A DNA stretch of 64,000 nucleotides from Paracoccus cavernae (lineage in GTDB: Bacteria > Pseudomonadota > Alphaproteobacteria > Rhodobacterales > Rhodobacteraceae). Under the pieces are notes generated by a model. It was not told where the DNA came from and made no database searches. It saw only the letters and a program-made list of their open reading frames with translations. Both the position numbers and the translations under genes were made by a program. The DNA lies in contig JAUFRC010000001.1 in the NCBI GenBank assembly GCA_030410095.1, forward strand, positions 198,501 through 262,500, read 5' to 3'. Positions 1 to 10,122 of this stretch are shown piece after piece (positions within the stretch are counted from its first letter, which is position 1; the number at the start of each line of letters is the position of its first letter).

Positions 1-177
1 GCGTTTCATCGGCAGGATCGGCGAGGCTCCCGAACCACGGGACCGGATGGCGGGAACATTGGCGCTGACTTTGGCGGCGGTGGCGCAAGGCATTCAGATA
101 CACCGCGTCCATGACGCGGCAGAAATAAAGCAAGGGCTGCGCCTATGGAGCGCGCTCGAGATGAGGAGCGGGAATGA
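1..177 (+). CDS. folP: Dihydropteroate synthase, C-terminal end (cut by window edge)
   Basis: Last ~58 codons of dihydropteroate synthase, which joins p-aminobenzoate to the pterin in folate synthesis. The frame starting at base 2 shows [24 protein letters not shown] and QGLRLW, resembling the closing strand and helix of the FolP barrel (the RVHD motif). This frame has no stop before running into glmM. A one-base loss around 130-170 would bring it to the TGA at 175-177, which overlaps the glmM ATG, a common arrangement for folP-glmM in Rhodobacteraceae. The identification rests on a short stretch and on its neighbour. Confidence 0.6.
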
Positions 178-1516
178 GCAGAAAGATATTCGGCACCGAC
201 GGCGTGCGCGGCAAGGCCAACAGCTATCCGATGACCGCCGAAATGGCGCTTCGGCTGGGTGCTGCGGCGGGGCGCTTTTTCCGGCGCAGCGGCAAGGACC
301 AGCATCGCGTCGTGATCGGCAAGGATACGCGGCTGTCGGGCTACATGCTGGAAAACGCGCTGACGGCGGGGCTGACCTCGACGGGGATGAACGTGCTGCT
401 GCTCGGTCCTGTTCCGACGCCCGCGGTGGGATTTCTGACGCGCTCGATGCGCGCCGATCTCGGGATCATGATCTCGGCGAGCCACAATCCCGCCGCCGAT
501 AACGGCATCAAGTTCTTTGGCCCGGACGGGTTCAAACTCTCCGACGAGGCCGAGGCCGAGATCGAGGCGATCCTCGAGGGCGAGATCCAGCTGGCCCAGC
601 CCGCCAATATCGGCCGCGCCAAGCGCATCGACGACGGGCGCGGGCGCTATGTCGAATATGCCAAAACCACCTTTCCCGCGGGGCTGCGCCTCGACGGGAT
701 GAAGGTCGTGATCGATTGCGCCAATGGAGCGGCCTATCGCGCCGCGCCAGAGGTCCTGTGGGAGCTCGGCGCCGATGTCGTTCCGATCGGGATCGAGCCG
801 AACGGTTTCAACATCAACGAGGGCGTCGGCTCGACCCACCCGAGGGCCTGCGCCGAGGCGGTTCTGGCCCATGGCGCGGATCTGGGCATCACGCTGGACG
901 GTGACGCCGACCGCGTCATGCTGATCGACCAGACCGGCAAAGTGGCCGACGGCGACCAGATCATGGCGCTGATGGCGGCACGTTGGGCCGAACAGGGCCG
1001 CCTGCGCGGCGGTGCTTTGGTCGCGACCGTGATGTCGAACCTCGGGCTCGAACGCTTCCTTCAGGGACGCGGCCTCGATCTCGAGCGCACCGCCGTCGGC
1101 GACCGTTATGTCGTCGAGCGGATGCGCCAGAAGGGCTTCAACCTCGGCGGCGAGCAATCGGGCCATATCGTGATGACCGATTACGCGACGACCGGCGACG
1201 GGCTGATTGCGGGCCTGCAGTTTCTGGCCGCGATGCGCGAGACCGGACAGCTGGCCTCGGAGCTCGTGCATCAATTCGATCCGGTGCCGCAGATGCTCAA
1301 GAACGTGCGCTATGCGCAGGGCGCCGATCCCCTATCGGCAGAAAGCGTCCAGCACGAGATCGCGGCCGCCGAAAAGCGTCTGGCCGGATCCGGTCGCGTG
1401 CTGATCCGCAAATCGGGCACCGAACCCTGATCCGTGTCATGGCCGAGGCCGAGGACGAGGTCGTTTTGCGCGATGTCGTCGAAGGCATCGTCGCGGCGGT
1501 CGAAAAGGCCGCCTGA
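174..1516 (+). CDS. glmM: Phosphoglucosamine mutase GlmM (one frameshift near 1426)
   Basis: Converts glucosamine-6-phosphate to glucosamine-1-phosphate, the second committed step to UDP-GlcNAc for peptidoglycan and LPS. The start [13 protein letters not shown] is the family N-terminus. The phosphoserine loop ISASHNP puts the catalytic serine at residue 103; the metal loop DGDADR lies near residue 245 and the sugar loop GGEQSGH near 325. The phosphate-binding RKSGTEP is followed at once by a false stop: one C is missing from CCCC near 1426, and the next frame continues [11 protein letters not shown] to the TGA at 1516. The repaired length is 447 residues, normal for GlmM. It starts inside the end of folP and is followed by a terminator. 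Confidence 0.95.
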
Positions 1517-1530
1517 GCGCGGAAGACATC

Positions 1531-1560
1531 AAAAAAGGGCGGCTCTTTGGCCGCCCTTTT
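1531..1560. terminator. Bidirectional intrinsic terminator between glmM and ribH2
   Basis: Perfect 7-bp stem gggcggc (1537-1543) / gccgccc (1550-1556), flanked by A6 on one side and T4 on the other. It sits between the convergent genes glmM (+) and ribH2 (-) and can end both transcripts. Confidence 0.85.
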
Positions 1561-1595
1561 CCAATGGCGCAACGCATTGGCGTCCGGCTCGGGCC

Positions 1596-2030
1596 TCAGC
1601 CGAAGGCTTTGGCGCGGGTCGCGGTGATTTTCAGCGCGGCCTCGGCGGCCTCGCGGCCCTTCTGGATGAAATGCTCGCGGAAAATCGCGCCGTGATGGTC
1701 GGTTTCGTGGAAATGATGCGGCGTGAGCGAGACCGAAAGCACCGGAACGCCGGTCTCGAGCCCTGCCTGCATCAGACCGCTGACCACGGCCTGGGCGACG
1801 AAATCATGGCGGTAGATCCCGCCGTCCACCACCAAAGCGGCGGCGGCAACGGCGGCATATTTGCCGGTCTTCGCCAGATCGCGCGCCAGAAGCGGCATTT
1901 CGAAAGCGCCGGGCACGTCGAAGACATCGACCTGATCGGCAGGAATGAGTTGCAAAAAGCCGGCGAGCGCCTGATCGACGATATCGGCATGCCAGTTGGC
2001 CTTGATAAAGGCGTAACGGGTGTGTGTCAT
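1596..2030 (-). CDS. ribH2: 6,7-dimethyl-8-ribityllumazine synthase, RibH2 type
   Basis: Penultimate enzyme of riboflavin synthesis: condenses the pyrimidinedione with 3,4-dihydroxy-2-butanone-4-phosphate. The 144-residue intact frame has ANWHADIVD near residue 11, GGIYRHDFV near 70 and LTPHHFHE near 100, resembling the decameric RibH2 isoenzyme of Brucella and Rhizobiales rather than the canonical RibH. The start at 2030 (MTHTRYAF) was chosen over an upstream in-frame ATG because AAGGAGA lies just ahead of it. No other rib gene is adjacent. The leader carries an FMN riboswitch, so expression should fall when FMN is plentiful. Alphaproteobacteria often have a second, housekeeping ribH elsewhere. 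Confidence 0.92.
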   Translation of the reverse strand: MTHTRYAFIKANWHADIVDQALAGFLQLIPADQVDVFDVPGAFEMPLLARDLAKTGKYAAVAAAALVVDGGIYRHDFVAQAVVSGLMQAGLETGVPVLSVSLTPHHFHETDHHGAIFREHFIQKGREAAEAALKITATRAKAFG

Positions 2031-2105
2031 AATGGTCTCCTTCTGGTCGCGACACGTCACCCAAGGCGATCGCTTCCGGCCACCTCTGACGGGCAGAGGC
2101 GGAGG

Positions 2106-2245
2106 AGGATCTCTTTCATCCGGACTGTGACCGTCGGCTCAGGAGTCGCACCTGATCTGCTGACCCTTTCTGGCGAAAGGCGCTCGCGGGCTTGCGGGAG
2201 GCCCGCTTACCGCCGGTGGGGAGTTCCACCCCGCCCCGAGAACGC
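2106..2245 (-). promoter_or_regulatory. FMN riboswitch (RFN element) upstream of ribH2
   Basis: Read on the minus strand, the leader contains the hallmark RFN blocks in order: GGGGCGGGGTGGAACTCCCC, CACCGGCGGTAAGC, then AGCCCGCGAGCG, GATCAGGTG, and finally GAGCCGACGGTCACAGTCC and GGATGA. These form the multi-branched aptamer that binds FMN. It ends about 75 nt before the ribH2 start. The mode of action (translation or transcription) is not clear, because no T-rich terminator is obvious between the aptamer and the gene. Confidence 0.92.
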
Positions 2246-2328
2246 GCGATAGGTCGCAGGATCGCGCAGGGTTGCAAGCCCGCCTTTGGCAGTGACAGGG
2301 CCGCGCCGAGACAGGGGCGAGGTCGGGC

Positions 2329-3506
2329 TCAGACCGCCGCGACCGGATCGTAATCGTAAAGCCAGGCGAAGCGCTCGATCATGGCGGTCGGCGCAAAACG
2401 CGAAATCGCGCGCAGACCGGCATGGGCCACCGCGCGGGCGGGGCCGCGCAGATGGTAGTTGCGGGCATTGGCATTGGCGGCCTCGACGATGCGGGTGCAA
2501 CGCGGCGCGCGCAAAGCCTGATAGCGGGCCAGCGCGCGGGGCTGTTGGGCTTCGGCGTCGAGGCAGGCGGCCAAAATCCATGCATCCTCGATCGCCATGA
2601 CCGCGCCTTGCGCAATGAAGGGCAGCGTCGGATGGGCGGCATCACCCACAAGCGCGCTGCGCCCGTCCTGCCAGCGGGCAGCGACCGGATGGCGGAAAAG
2701 CCCCCAGACCCCGACCTGATCGACAGCGCCGAGCCAATCCGCGACCGGACCGCCGAAGCGTGCGAAGGTCGCGCGCAGCTCTTGCGGGTCGCCGGCATGG
2801 CTCCAGCCTTCATCGCGCCATGTCTTGCTCTCGACGACCGCGACGATATTGCGCTGGCCGCGTCCCAAGGGTAGCTGACGATATGGCGGCCCGGCCCCAT
2901 GAAGATCTGCGCCTCGGGCGGGGCGTCGTCGGGGCAGGGCACCAAGGCGCGCCATGCGGTCTGGCCGGTGAAAAAGGGCGTCTCGACCCCGTTCAATCCG
3001 GCGCGGATCGCGCTTTTCACGCCATCGGCACCGATCGTCAGTGCCGCACCATCATCGGGCACGGCTGCGATGTCGGAGCCGAGACGGATCTCGACACCGG
3101 CGGCACGCGCACCGGCTTCGAGTACCGAAAGCAGTCGCGCGCGATGGATGAAGCGGAACGCGTCTTGCGGGCGATAGTGCGCGAGATCGAGCTTGGCGAT
3201 CTTGCGCGCGGCTGAATCGCGCAAGATCACCGCCTGCGACGGCTGCGCCTCCGCCTCGAATGCGTCCCACAGCCCGAGCGCTTTCAGTACGCGACCGGCA
3301 TTGGGTGATATCTGGAGCCCCGCGCCGACCTCGAGCAGGGCGGGCGCGCGCTCGTAGACCGTGACTTTCGCGCCGCGTTGCGCAAGGGCGATTGCCGTCG
3401 TCAACCCCGCAATCCCCGCGCCGATCACCGAAACGGGGCGGTTCGCGAGCGCGCCGGCGCTGCTGCGGTGCGGTATGGCGGCAGAAGGAAAAGGCGGCTT
3501 GGTCAA
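2329..3506 (-). CDS. FAD-dependent monooxygenase, salicylate-hydroxylase-like (one frameshift)
   Basis: Group A flavoprotein hydroxylase (UbiH/PHBH family). The N-terminal Rossmann motif GAGIAG is at residues 29-34, the RFIHRARL segment follows, and the second FAD motif GDAAHPTLPFIAQGA lies near residue 275. One C is missing in the run near 2876 (…VSYP then LGRGQRN), splitting the gene; repaired length 392 residues. The first ~22 residues before RPVSVIGAG are longer than usual, so the true start could lie inside. The substrate cannot be told from sequence: salicylate- and 6-hydroxynicotinate-type hydroxylases share this layout. It appears to stand alone, between the riboswitch and dksA. Confidence 0.75.
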
Positions 3507-3787
3507 GGCATCGGCCTATACTGTTGGGGCAATCACGCGCAAGAAAATGGCGCGTTCATCGGCGGAAAACAACCTTGACGGGTGGATTTGTCGCGCCGGA
3601 ACAGAAGGGCGGAAAACGCCCGCTTGGCCGCGATCCGCTGCGGCCTTCGCCCGCAACCGAACGGCGGGAACGGGGATGACCGGTCGGGCAATCCCGTTCC
3701 GCAGGAAGCGGGCCAAAGGAACCTGCGCCGCCGGATGGCGGCAGCGCAGGCCCGGATGACGGTCGGTTGCCGTCGGAGGGCTTGAAC
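3507..3787. other. Intergenic stretch downstream of dksA
   Basis: No convincing gene here. Two strong inverted repeats are visible: 3722-3750 (cctgcgc-cgcc / ggcg-gcgcagg with one bulged A), followed on the minus strand by ttccttt, a plausible dksA terminator; and one around 3672-3703 (ggaacggg / cccgttcc). Confidence 0.4.
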
Positions 3788-4210
3788 TCAGTCGTCGCGG
3801 TGGACGCGCTCGCGGCGCTCGTGACGCTCTTGCGCTTCCAGCGTCATGGTCGCGATCGGGCGGGCATCCAGACGCTTGAGGCTGATCTGGTCGCCGGTCA
3901 TCTCGCAATAGCCGTAGTCGCCGGTCTCGATCCGGCGGATGGCCGCGTCGATCTTGCTGACCAGCTTGCGCTGGCGGTCGCGGGTGCGCAGTTCCAGCGA
4001 ACGGTCGGTTTCCTCGCTGGCGCGGTCGGCCAGATCGGGAACGTTGCGGGCGCTGTCTTGAAGTCCCTCTAGGGTCTCGGCTGATTGATAGAGCAGCTCT
4101 TGCTTCCATGCGAGCAGCTTGCGGCGGAAATACTCAAGCTGGCGTTCGTTCATGAAAGGTTCGTCCTCGGCGGGACGGTAGTCGTCGGGCAGGAAGGTCT
4201 GGGCTTTCAT
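3788..4210 (-). CDS. dksA: RNA polymerase-binding regulator DksA
   Basis: DksA/TraR-family protein that enters the RNA polymerase secondary channel and works with ppGpp. The 140-residue frame has the coiled-coil region (MNERQLEYFRRKLLAWKQELL, with DLADRASEETDRSLELRTRDR) and a C-terminal globular domain GYCEMTGDQISLKRLDARP. Only one of the four zinc-ligand cysteines of Escherichia coli DksA is kept, as is usual in alphaproteobacteria. The start at 4210 was chosen because GGAGG lies 4 nt ahead; a longer in-frame start exists at 4249 without such a site. Confidence 0.93.
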   Translation of the reverse strand: MKAQTFLPDDYRPAEDEPFMNERQLEYFRRKLLAWKQELLYQSAETLEGLQDSARNVPDLADRASEETDRSLELRTRDRQRKLVSKIDAAIRRIETGDYGYCEMTGDQISLKRLDARPIATMTLEAQERHERRERVHRDD

Positions 4211-4367
4211 CGGTCCTCCGGTGAACGGGCAGGCTGAATGCCCGATCATGCGGCCCCCATACTGTATGAAGTGGCTCTTGTCACTACTTGTCCCATTGCT
4301 CGGGCCATATCTTGCGAAGAGGTGGTGCGGAGATTACGGTCCCGCAAGACCTGCGAAAGGAAACGTG

Positions 4368-5209
4368 ATGCAATTCGCCTCGACCGAAACCTATGTCGCG
4401 CCGCCCGATCTGGCGATGGCGGTCAATGCGGCGATCACGCTGGAGCGTCCGCTGCTGGTCAAGGGCGAGCCCGGTACCGGCAAGACGGAACTCGCGCGGC
4501 AGGTCGCGGCGAGCCTCGGCCTGCCGATGGTCGAGTGGAACGTCAAATCCACCACCCGCGCGCAGCAAGGGCTTTACGAATATGATGCGGTCAGCCGCTT
4601 GCGCGACAGCCAGCTTGGCGAGGCGCGGGTCCACGACATCGGCAACTATATCCGCAAGGGCAAGCTCTGGCAGGCTTTCGAGGCCGACCAGAAGGTCGTC
4701 TTGCTGATCGACGAAGTCGACAAGGCCGATATCGAATTCCCGAACGACCTCCTGCAGGAACTCGACCGGATGGAGTTCCATGTCTACGAGACCGGCGAGA
4801 CCATCCGCGCCCGCCACCGTCCCGTGGTCATCATCACTTCGAACAACGAAAAAGAGCTGCCGGATGCGTTTCTGCGCCGTTGCTTCTTCCACTATATCCG
4901 TTTCCCCGATGCCGAGACGCTGAAAAGATCGTCGAGGTCCATTATCCGGACCTCAAGCCGCGGCTTCTCGACGAGGCGCTGAACCAGTTTTTCGAGCTGC
5001 GCGGCGTGCAGGGGCTCAAGAAAAAGCCTTCGACCAGCGAGTTTCTCGATTGGCTGAAGCTGATCTTGGCCGACGACCTTTCGCCCGAAGATCTCAAACG
5101 TCCGGCGGGTGAAATGCTGCCCAAACTGCACGGCGCTTTGCTCAAGAACGAGCAGGATGTCTCGCTTTTCGAGCGGCTCGCCTTCATGGCGCGCGCCAAG
5201 CGCAATTGA
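4368..5209 (+). CDS. MoxR-family AAA+ ATPase (one frameshift near 4921)
   Basis: MoxR-type ATPase acting as a chaperone that usually works with a von Willebrand-A protein to insert metals or activate oxidases and dehydrogenases. Walker A GEPGTGKT is at residues 33-40, Walker B VVLLIDEVDKAD near 110, sensor ITSNNEKELPDAFLRRC near 165. One A is missing from a run at 4921 (DAETLK then KIVEVHYPDLKP), giving 280 residues when repaired. The start at 4368 follows AAAGGAAA. The usual VWA (CoxE-like) partner is not next to it; a GNAT gene follows 9 nt later. Confidence 0.85.
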
Positions 5210-5218
5210 GGGGGCGGC

Positions 5219-5671
5219 ATGGGAGTGACGATCCGCGCGCTGGAGCCTGCCGATCAGGCGGCGTGGCAGGAGCTCTACGAGGGTTATCAGGCCTTTTACG
5301 GCCATGATGCGCGCCCGCAGGCCTTTTACGACGCGGCTTTCGCACGGCTGGTCTCGGGTGATGCACGTGATTTTCACGCTCTGGTCGCGCAAAGCGCCGA
5401 GGGCGCTCTGGTCGGACTGGTCCATTACGTCTTCCATCCGAGCTTGTGGCGCGAGGATGGGGTTTGCTATTTGCAGGATCTTTTCGCCGCGCCCGAGCAG
5501 CGCGGAACAGGCATCGGCCGCGCCCTGATCGAGGCGGTCTATGCCGAGGCCGACCGCGCCGGATCGCCAGCGGTCTACTGGCTGACCGCCGAGGACAATC
5601 ACGCCGGTCGCCGCCTTTATGATCGCGTGGGGGTCAAGACGCCCTTTATCCGCTATAATCGTCCGGCTTGA
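5219..5671 (+). CDS. GNAT-family N-acetyltransferase
   Basis: Intact 150-residue protein with the GNAT fold. The acetyl-CoA pyrophosphate loop reads EQRGTGIGRALIEAV near residues 91-105, preceded by the YLQDLFAAP strand, and the C-terminal part is WLTAEDNHAGRRLYDRVG, typical of small-molecule or protein acetyltransferases. The acceptor is unknown. A GAGGGGGCGGC purine run precedes the ATG, and the 9-nt gap to the MoxR gene suggests co-transcription. Confidence 0.85.
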   Translation: MGVTIRALEPADQAAWQELYEGYQAFYGHDARPQAFYDAAFARLVSGDARDFHALVAQSAEGALVGLVHYVFHPSLWREDGVCYLQDLFAAPEQRGTGIGRALIEAVYAEADRAGSPAVYWLTAEDNHAGRRLYDRVGVKTPFIRYNRPA

Positions 5672-5704
5672 GATCGGGCCTGATCTCCGGCCCGCTTTCG
5701 GCGA

Positions 5705-6420
5705 TCAGGCCTTCACCCATTCCATGATGTGAAAGTAAGGCACGCGGGCGAAGCGCTCGGCATGTTTGCCGCCGCCGCTCGGCCGCGGCTCCTCGAAATG
5801 GGCAAGGCGCAGGCCCGCGCCGATCAGAAGCTGCATGTAGCTTTGCATCGGACGGTGCCAGTTGCGGATCGAGATGCCGCGCCAGCTGACCCATTCGGTG
5901 CGCGGCTCGAGATAGTGGTCGAGCCGGAAATAGGGCGAGCCGTCCATCTGCCGCCGCCACTCTCCCGCCGTGCTGAAGCCGTTGAGATTGGCGATCAGCA
6001 GACTGCCGCCCGGCGCGAGAACCCGTGCCATTTCAGCGATCGCCTGATCGATACCGTCGATGTCGATGAGCGTCAGATAGCTGATCACCAGATCGAAACT
6101 CGCATCCGCGAAGGGCAGGGCCTCGGCGCGGCCGTCGACATAACATCCCTCGGGGTCGCGGTTCCGGGCGGTGGCGCGCAGGGTCGGGGTGGGCTCGAGG
6201 CCGGTCGCGGCAATGCCTTCGGCCCCGAGGATGCGGCAAAAACGGCCCTCGCCCGATCCCACGTCCAGCGCGGAGGCAAAGCGCCCTCGGCGCGGCCCTG
6301 ACGGATACGGGCCAGCATCGGGGCATCCAGCACATATTGGCGGCTGAAATCGCCCGCTTCGCCTTGGTCGGCGATCCATGCGGCGGCGGAGTTCTCCCAG
6401 CCGTTATCGGTCGGATCCAT
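5705..6420 (-). CDS. Class I SAM-dependent methyltransferase (one frameshift near 6288)
   Basis: Small methyltransferase of the Methyltransf_11 type: motif I DVGSGEGRF near residue 54, acidic DGRAEALPFADASFD near 88-102, and LAPGGSLLIANLNG as the post-II region. One G is missing near 6288 (RIRQGRAEG then RFASALDVG); repaired length 238 residues. The substrate is unknown; the family includes quinone- and small-molecule methylases. It converges on the GNAT gene with about 33 nt between them and no clear terminator. Confidence 0.8.
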
Positions 6421-6494
6421 GGTGCTAGTCCTTCGGGGTAAGCGCGTCCGGCCCGCAAAAGGCGGGTGCGGACGGGTAGAATAGGAGGGTCGGG

Positions 6495-6959
6495 TCAGGC
6501 GGATCTGAGGCCGGTTTCGACCAGCAGGCCGCGACGCTTGGCCTCGTAATAATAGCCGCGCGAATACCAGCTGACCGCACCGTCATGGCTGCCGTTGGCG
6601 ACGATATAGGCGCCGCGCAGGTACTTCACGCCGTATTGCAGGTTGGTATCGGCATCAAGCAAGCCCTGCGGCGTGCCGCGATAGCCCATGGTCTGCGCGG
6701 TCTGCGGCAGCATCTGCATCAGGCCGTAATAGGGGCCGTTGCGGGCTTCGGGGCGATAGCCGGATTCGCGGATGACGACGCGGTGCACCAGCGGGCGCGG
6801 CACCTGATAATGGTCGGCCCAGTAGTTGACCTTGCGGTTCATCTCGGGCGAGGGATGCGGCCCGCCATAGCTTTCGCTCTTGGGTTCTTGCGGTTTGGGG
6901 CTGCCACCGCAGGCGGCAAGGGCGAGGACCGAGAGAATGAGGCTTCGGCGTCCGATCAT
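6495..6959 (-). CDS. Lytic transglycosylase, SLT family lipoprotein
   Basis: Cleaves the MurNAc-GlcNAc bond of peptidoglycan. The 154-residue intact protein starts with a lipoprotein signal (LALAAC, lipidated Cys17), then the compact SLT domain: catalytic Glu65 in IRESGY, GLMQMLPQTA, NLQYGVKYLRGAY and a closing AVSWYSRGYYYEA. A longer in-frame start exists at 7016, but the start at 6959 places the signal peptide correctly and has GGAG ahead of it. Confidence 0.88.
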   Translation of the reverse strand: MIGRRSLILSVLALAACGGSPKPQEPKSESYGGPHPSPEMNRKVNYWADHYQVPRPLVHRVVIRESGYRPEARNGPYYGLMQMLPQTAQTMGYRGTPQGLLDADTNLQYGVKYLRGAYIVANGSHDGAVSWYSRGYYYEAKRRGLLVETGLRSA

Positions 6960-7302
6960 GATCTGCTCCGCGTTTTTGCTCCGGTCTGGTGCCGGTAAAT
7001 CCGGATATGTCGGCAAGACCCGTCCCGCAAGAGAAAAGCTCGGATTGGCGGCGGGTCGGGGCGTTGCCTGCGGCGACCTTCGTTTGCATCTGAAGATGAA
7101 GCCCGCCGCGCCAAGGCCGCGCAGGTCCTGATGCCGAGTTCAAAATGCGCGCGGCCGATGCCGTGGTGCGTGCCTGTTTACAAAAGAAATATTGCCAGAA
7201 GATGCTGGCGTTTTGCGCGAATGAAGAACGGCGACCCGAAGGCCGCCGTCCTTGTGGGGCATTGGAGTCACGCGCAGGTGGAGCCGCGTGAATCGTGGAC
7301 GA
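6960..7302. other. Intergenic region between lpd and the lytic transglycosylase
   Basis: 343 nt without a supportable gene. A hairpin with stem acggcg/cgccgt at about 7230-7251, followed on the minus strand by tcttcatt, may terminate lpd. The rest should hold the transglycosylase promoter, but no clear -35/-10 pair is recognised. Confidence 0.3.
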
Positions 7303-8696
<1,394 letters not shown>

Positions 8697-8738
8697 TGGG
8701 AACTCCTTGGAAAATTCCGCGACCCGTGAGGGGCGGTG

Positions 8739-9130
8739 TCAGGTCAGCAAAGCGAAGATGATCATCGCCATGGTTGCGAGAAAGCCAACCGCCCAGATGA
8801 CCGATCGCCAGGGCGACCAGCCGAAAGCATAGGCGGGGACGTAAAGGATGCGCGCGGCAAGATAGAGCCAGGCGGAGAAAACGGTCAGCACATTGCTGCG
8901 GTCCTCGAGCGAGACCATCAGCACGGCGATGGTAAAAAGCGAAAGGGCCTCGAAATGGTTGGAAACGGCTCGGCGCAGGCGGCCGGTCAGCGCCGAGAAT
9001 TCGGGCTGGTTGTCGCGGGGCTGGCGTTCCAGCTGGCGCCGACATCGCGGTTCATCGACACGGCCGCCAGCCCGATTTGCGCAACCTGCAGCAGCGCCGC
9101 TAGGCCGAGCGCCGTCGTTTCCGCCGACAT
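8739..9130 (-). CDS. MAPEG-family membrane protein (one frameshift near 9040)
   Basis: About 130-residue integral membrane protein of the MAPEG superfamily (membrane-associated proteins in eicosanoid and glutathione metabolism; bacterial roles mostly unknown). The N-terminal helix MSAETTALGLAALLQVAQIGLAA and the C-terminal part WLYLAARILYVPAYAFG then SVIWAVGFLATMAM are family signatures. A base is missing from a C run near 9040 (…NRDVGA then QLERQPRDNQPEF). The start codon lies 1 nt after the stop of the upstream gene, so translation is probably coupled. Such a gene is commonly found between sucB and lpd in this family. Confidence 0.75.
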
Positions 9131-9131
9131 G

Positions 9132-9392
9132 TCAGGCCGTCTCCACCAGATGGGAGCGCACGGCCGAGACGCCGGCCTGGGCGTTGAAGACGCCCGCGGC
9201 GCCCGACAGGTAATCCTGCGCGGCCTTGGCATCCGAGATCTGGTAGAGCGCCCAGGCGCTGGTGGGATTCTCGCGCCAGAGCTGCAAAAGCGTCATGCCG
9301 TTGCGGCCGCGGTCCTCGCTGTCGCGGTCGAAAGCGGCGCGGAAGGTCGCGTAATCGGCGAAGGTATAATTGGCGATCAATTGCCTGCTCAT
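9132..9392 (-). CDS. Small conserved protein, 86 residues, dimeric alpha/beta-barrel-like
   Basis: Intact frame starting MSRQLIANYTFADYATF and ending FNAQAGVSAVRSHLVETA. Length and pattern (β-strand, helix, LLQLWRENPTSAWALYQISD) resemble short ferredoxin-like dimeric barrel proteins, but I do not recognise a named family. It is directly upstream of and nearly touching the MAPEG gene, inside the sucB-lpd interval. Function unknown. Confidence 0.6.
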   Translation of the reverse strand: MSRQLIANYTFADYATFRAAFDRDSEDRGRNGMTLLQLWRENPTSAWALYQISDAKAAQDYLSGAAGVFNAQAGVSAVRSHLVETA

Positions 9393-9550
9393 GAAATTAC
9401 GCCTCGCTTGGGGCCGCAGGGATGGCGGGTTCATCCTGTGCGGCGGGTTTGATCTGGCCGCGGGGCCTTGCGGCTGCGCGTCTTGCCCCGGACAGGGGCC
9501 GGAGAGGTTCGGGTTCGGTGCTCGTCGTCGGGCCGCTGCCGGCGCTCCTG

Positions 9551-10051
9551 TCAGAGCCCCACCGCATTCGGGCCGAGCGACTGGCTCGCGGGGACGGTCA
9601 GCGGGCCGGTCAGCGCCACGCCGCGCTTGGCCGCGAAGGCCGAGATGACATTGGGATCGCGGCTGACGATCGCCTCGGAGAACCAGCCGATCGAGCATTT
9701 CAGGCTCGGCACGGTCTGCTCGTTCACGAGGCGCATTTCCTCGGATTTGAAATAGCTCTCGGCGGTGCGGTTGGTGACCGTGCCGAGGATGCGGTCGATT
9801 TCGGCCACGGTCTGGGCCGAGCGGATGGCAGGCGGCTCCATCAGCGGATCTTGCGCGCAGGTGATGGGATAGGACCGGCGCACCAGAAGCGGTGGTCGCA
9901 CGCCATTGCTGCCGCCATCGATCCCGCGCACGATCACGTCGCGCGAATGGGTATACATGAGGGCATCGGGGGCGTTGATCACGGGGATAGGGGCGCTGGC
10001 GCAGGCAGATAGCGCGAGAGCGGCACCCAGAAGAACCGGTAGCTTTTTCAC
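9551..10051 (-). CDS. Hypothetical lipoprotein, 166 residues
   Basis: Starts MKKLPVLLGAALALSACAS: short basic start, hydrophobic core and lipobox LSAC, so it is probably an outer- or inner-membrane lipoprotein. The mature part has two cysteines (PITCAQDP, SLKCSIGW) that could form a disulfide. No named domain recognised. It lies between sucB and the small protein at 9132, same strand, within the OGDH gene block. Confidence 0.65.
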   Translation of the reverse strand: MKKLPVLLGAALALSACASAPIPVINAPDALMYTHSRDVIVRGIDGGSNGVRPPLLVRRSYPITCAQDPLMEPPAIRSAQTVAEIDRILGTVTNRTAESYFKSEEMRLVNEQTVPSLKCSIGWFSEAIVSRDPNVISAFAAKRGVALTGPLTVPASQSLGPNAVGL

Positions 10052-10075
10052 GGCGTAGCCTATGGGGTTGGTTGC

Positions 10076-10104
10076 GGGAAAGAGGCCCCGGGGCGGGGCC
10101 TCCC
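10076..10104 (-). terminator. Probable terminator after sucB
   Basis: Stem aggcccc (10083-10089) / ggggcct (10095-10101) with a 5-nt loop, followed on the minus strand by CTCTTTCCC. It is located 20 nt past the sucB stop. If it works, lpd needs its own promoter or partial read-through. Confidence 0.6.
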
Positions 10105-10122
10105 GATTGTCGAAGCTGCGGA

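Noticed and set aside
174..1516. glmM and other split genes as true pseudogenes
   Set aside because: Dozens of essential genes share the same homopolymer breaks while residues on both sides stay conserved, so sequence error is far more likely.
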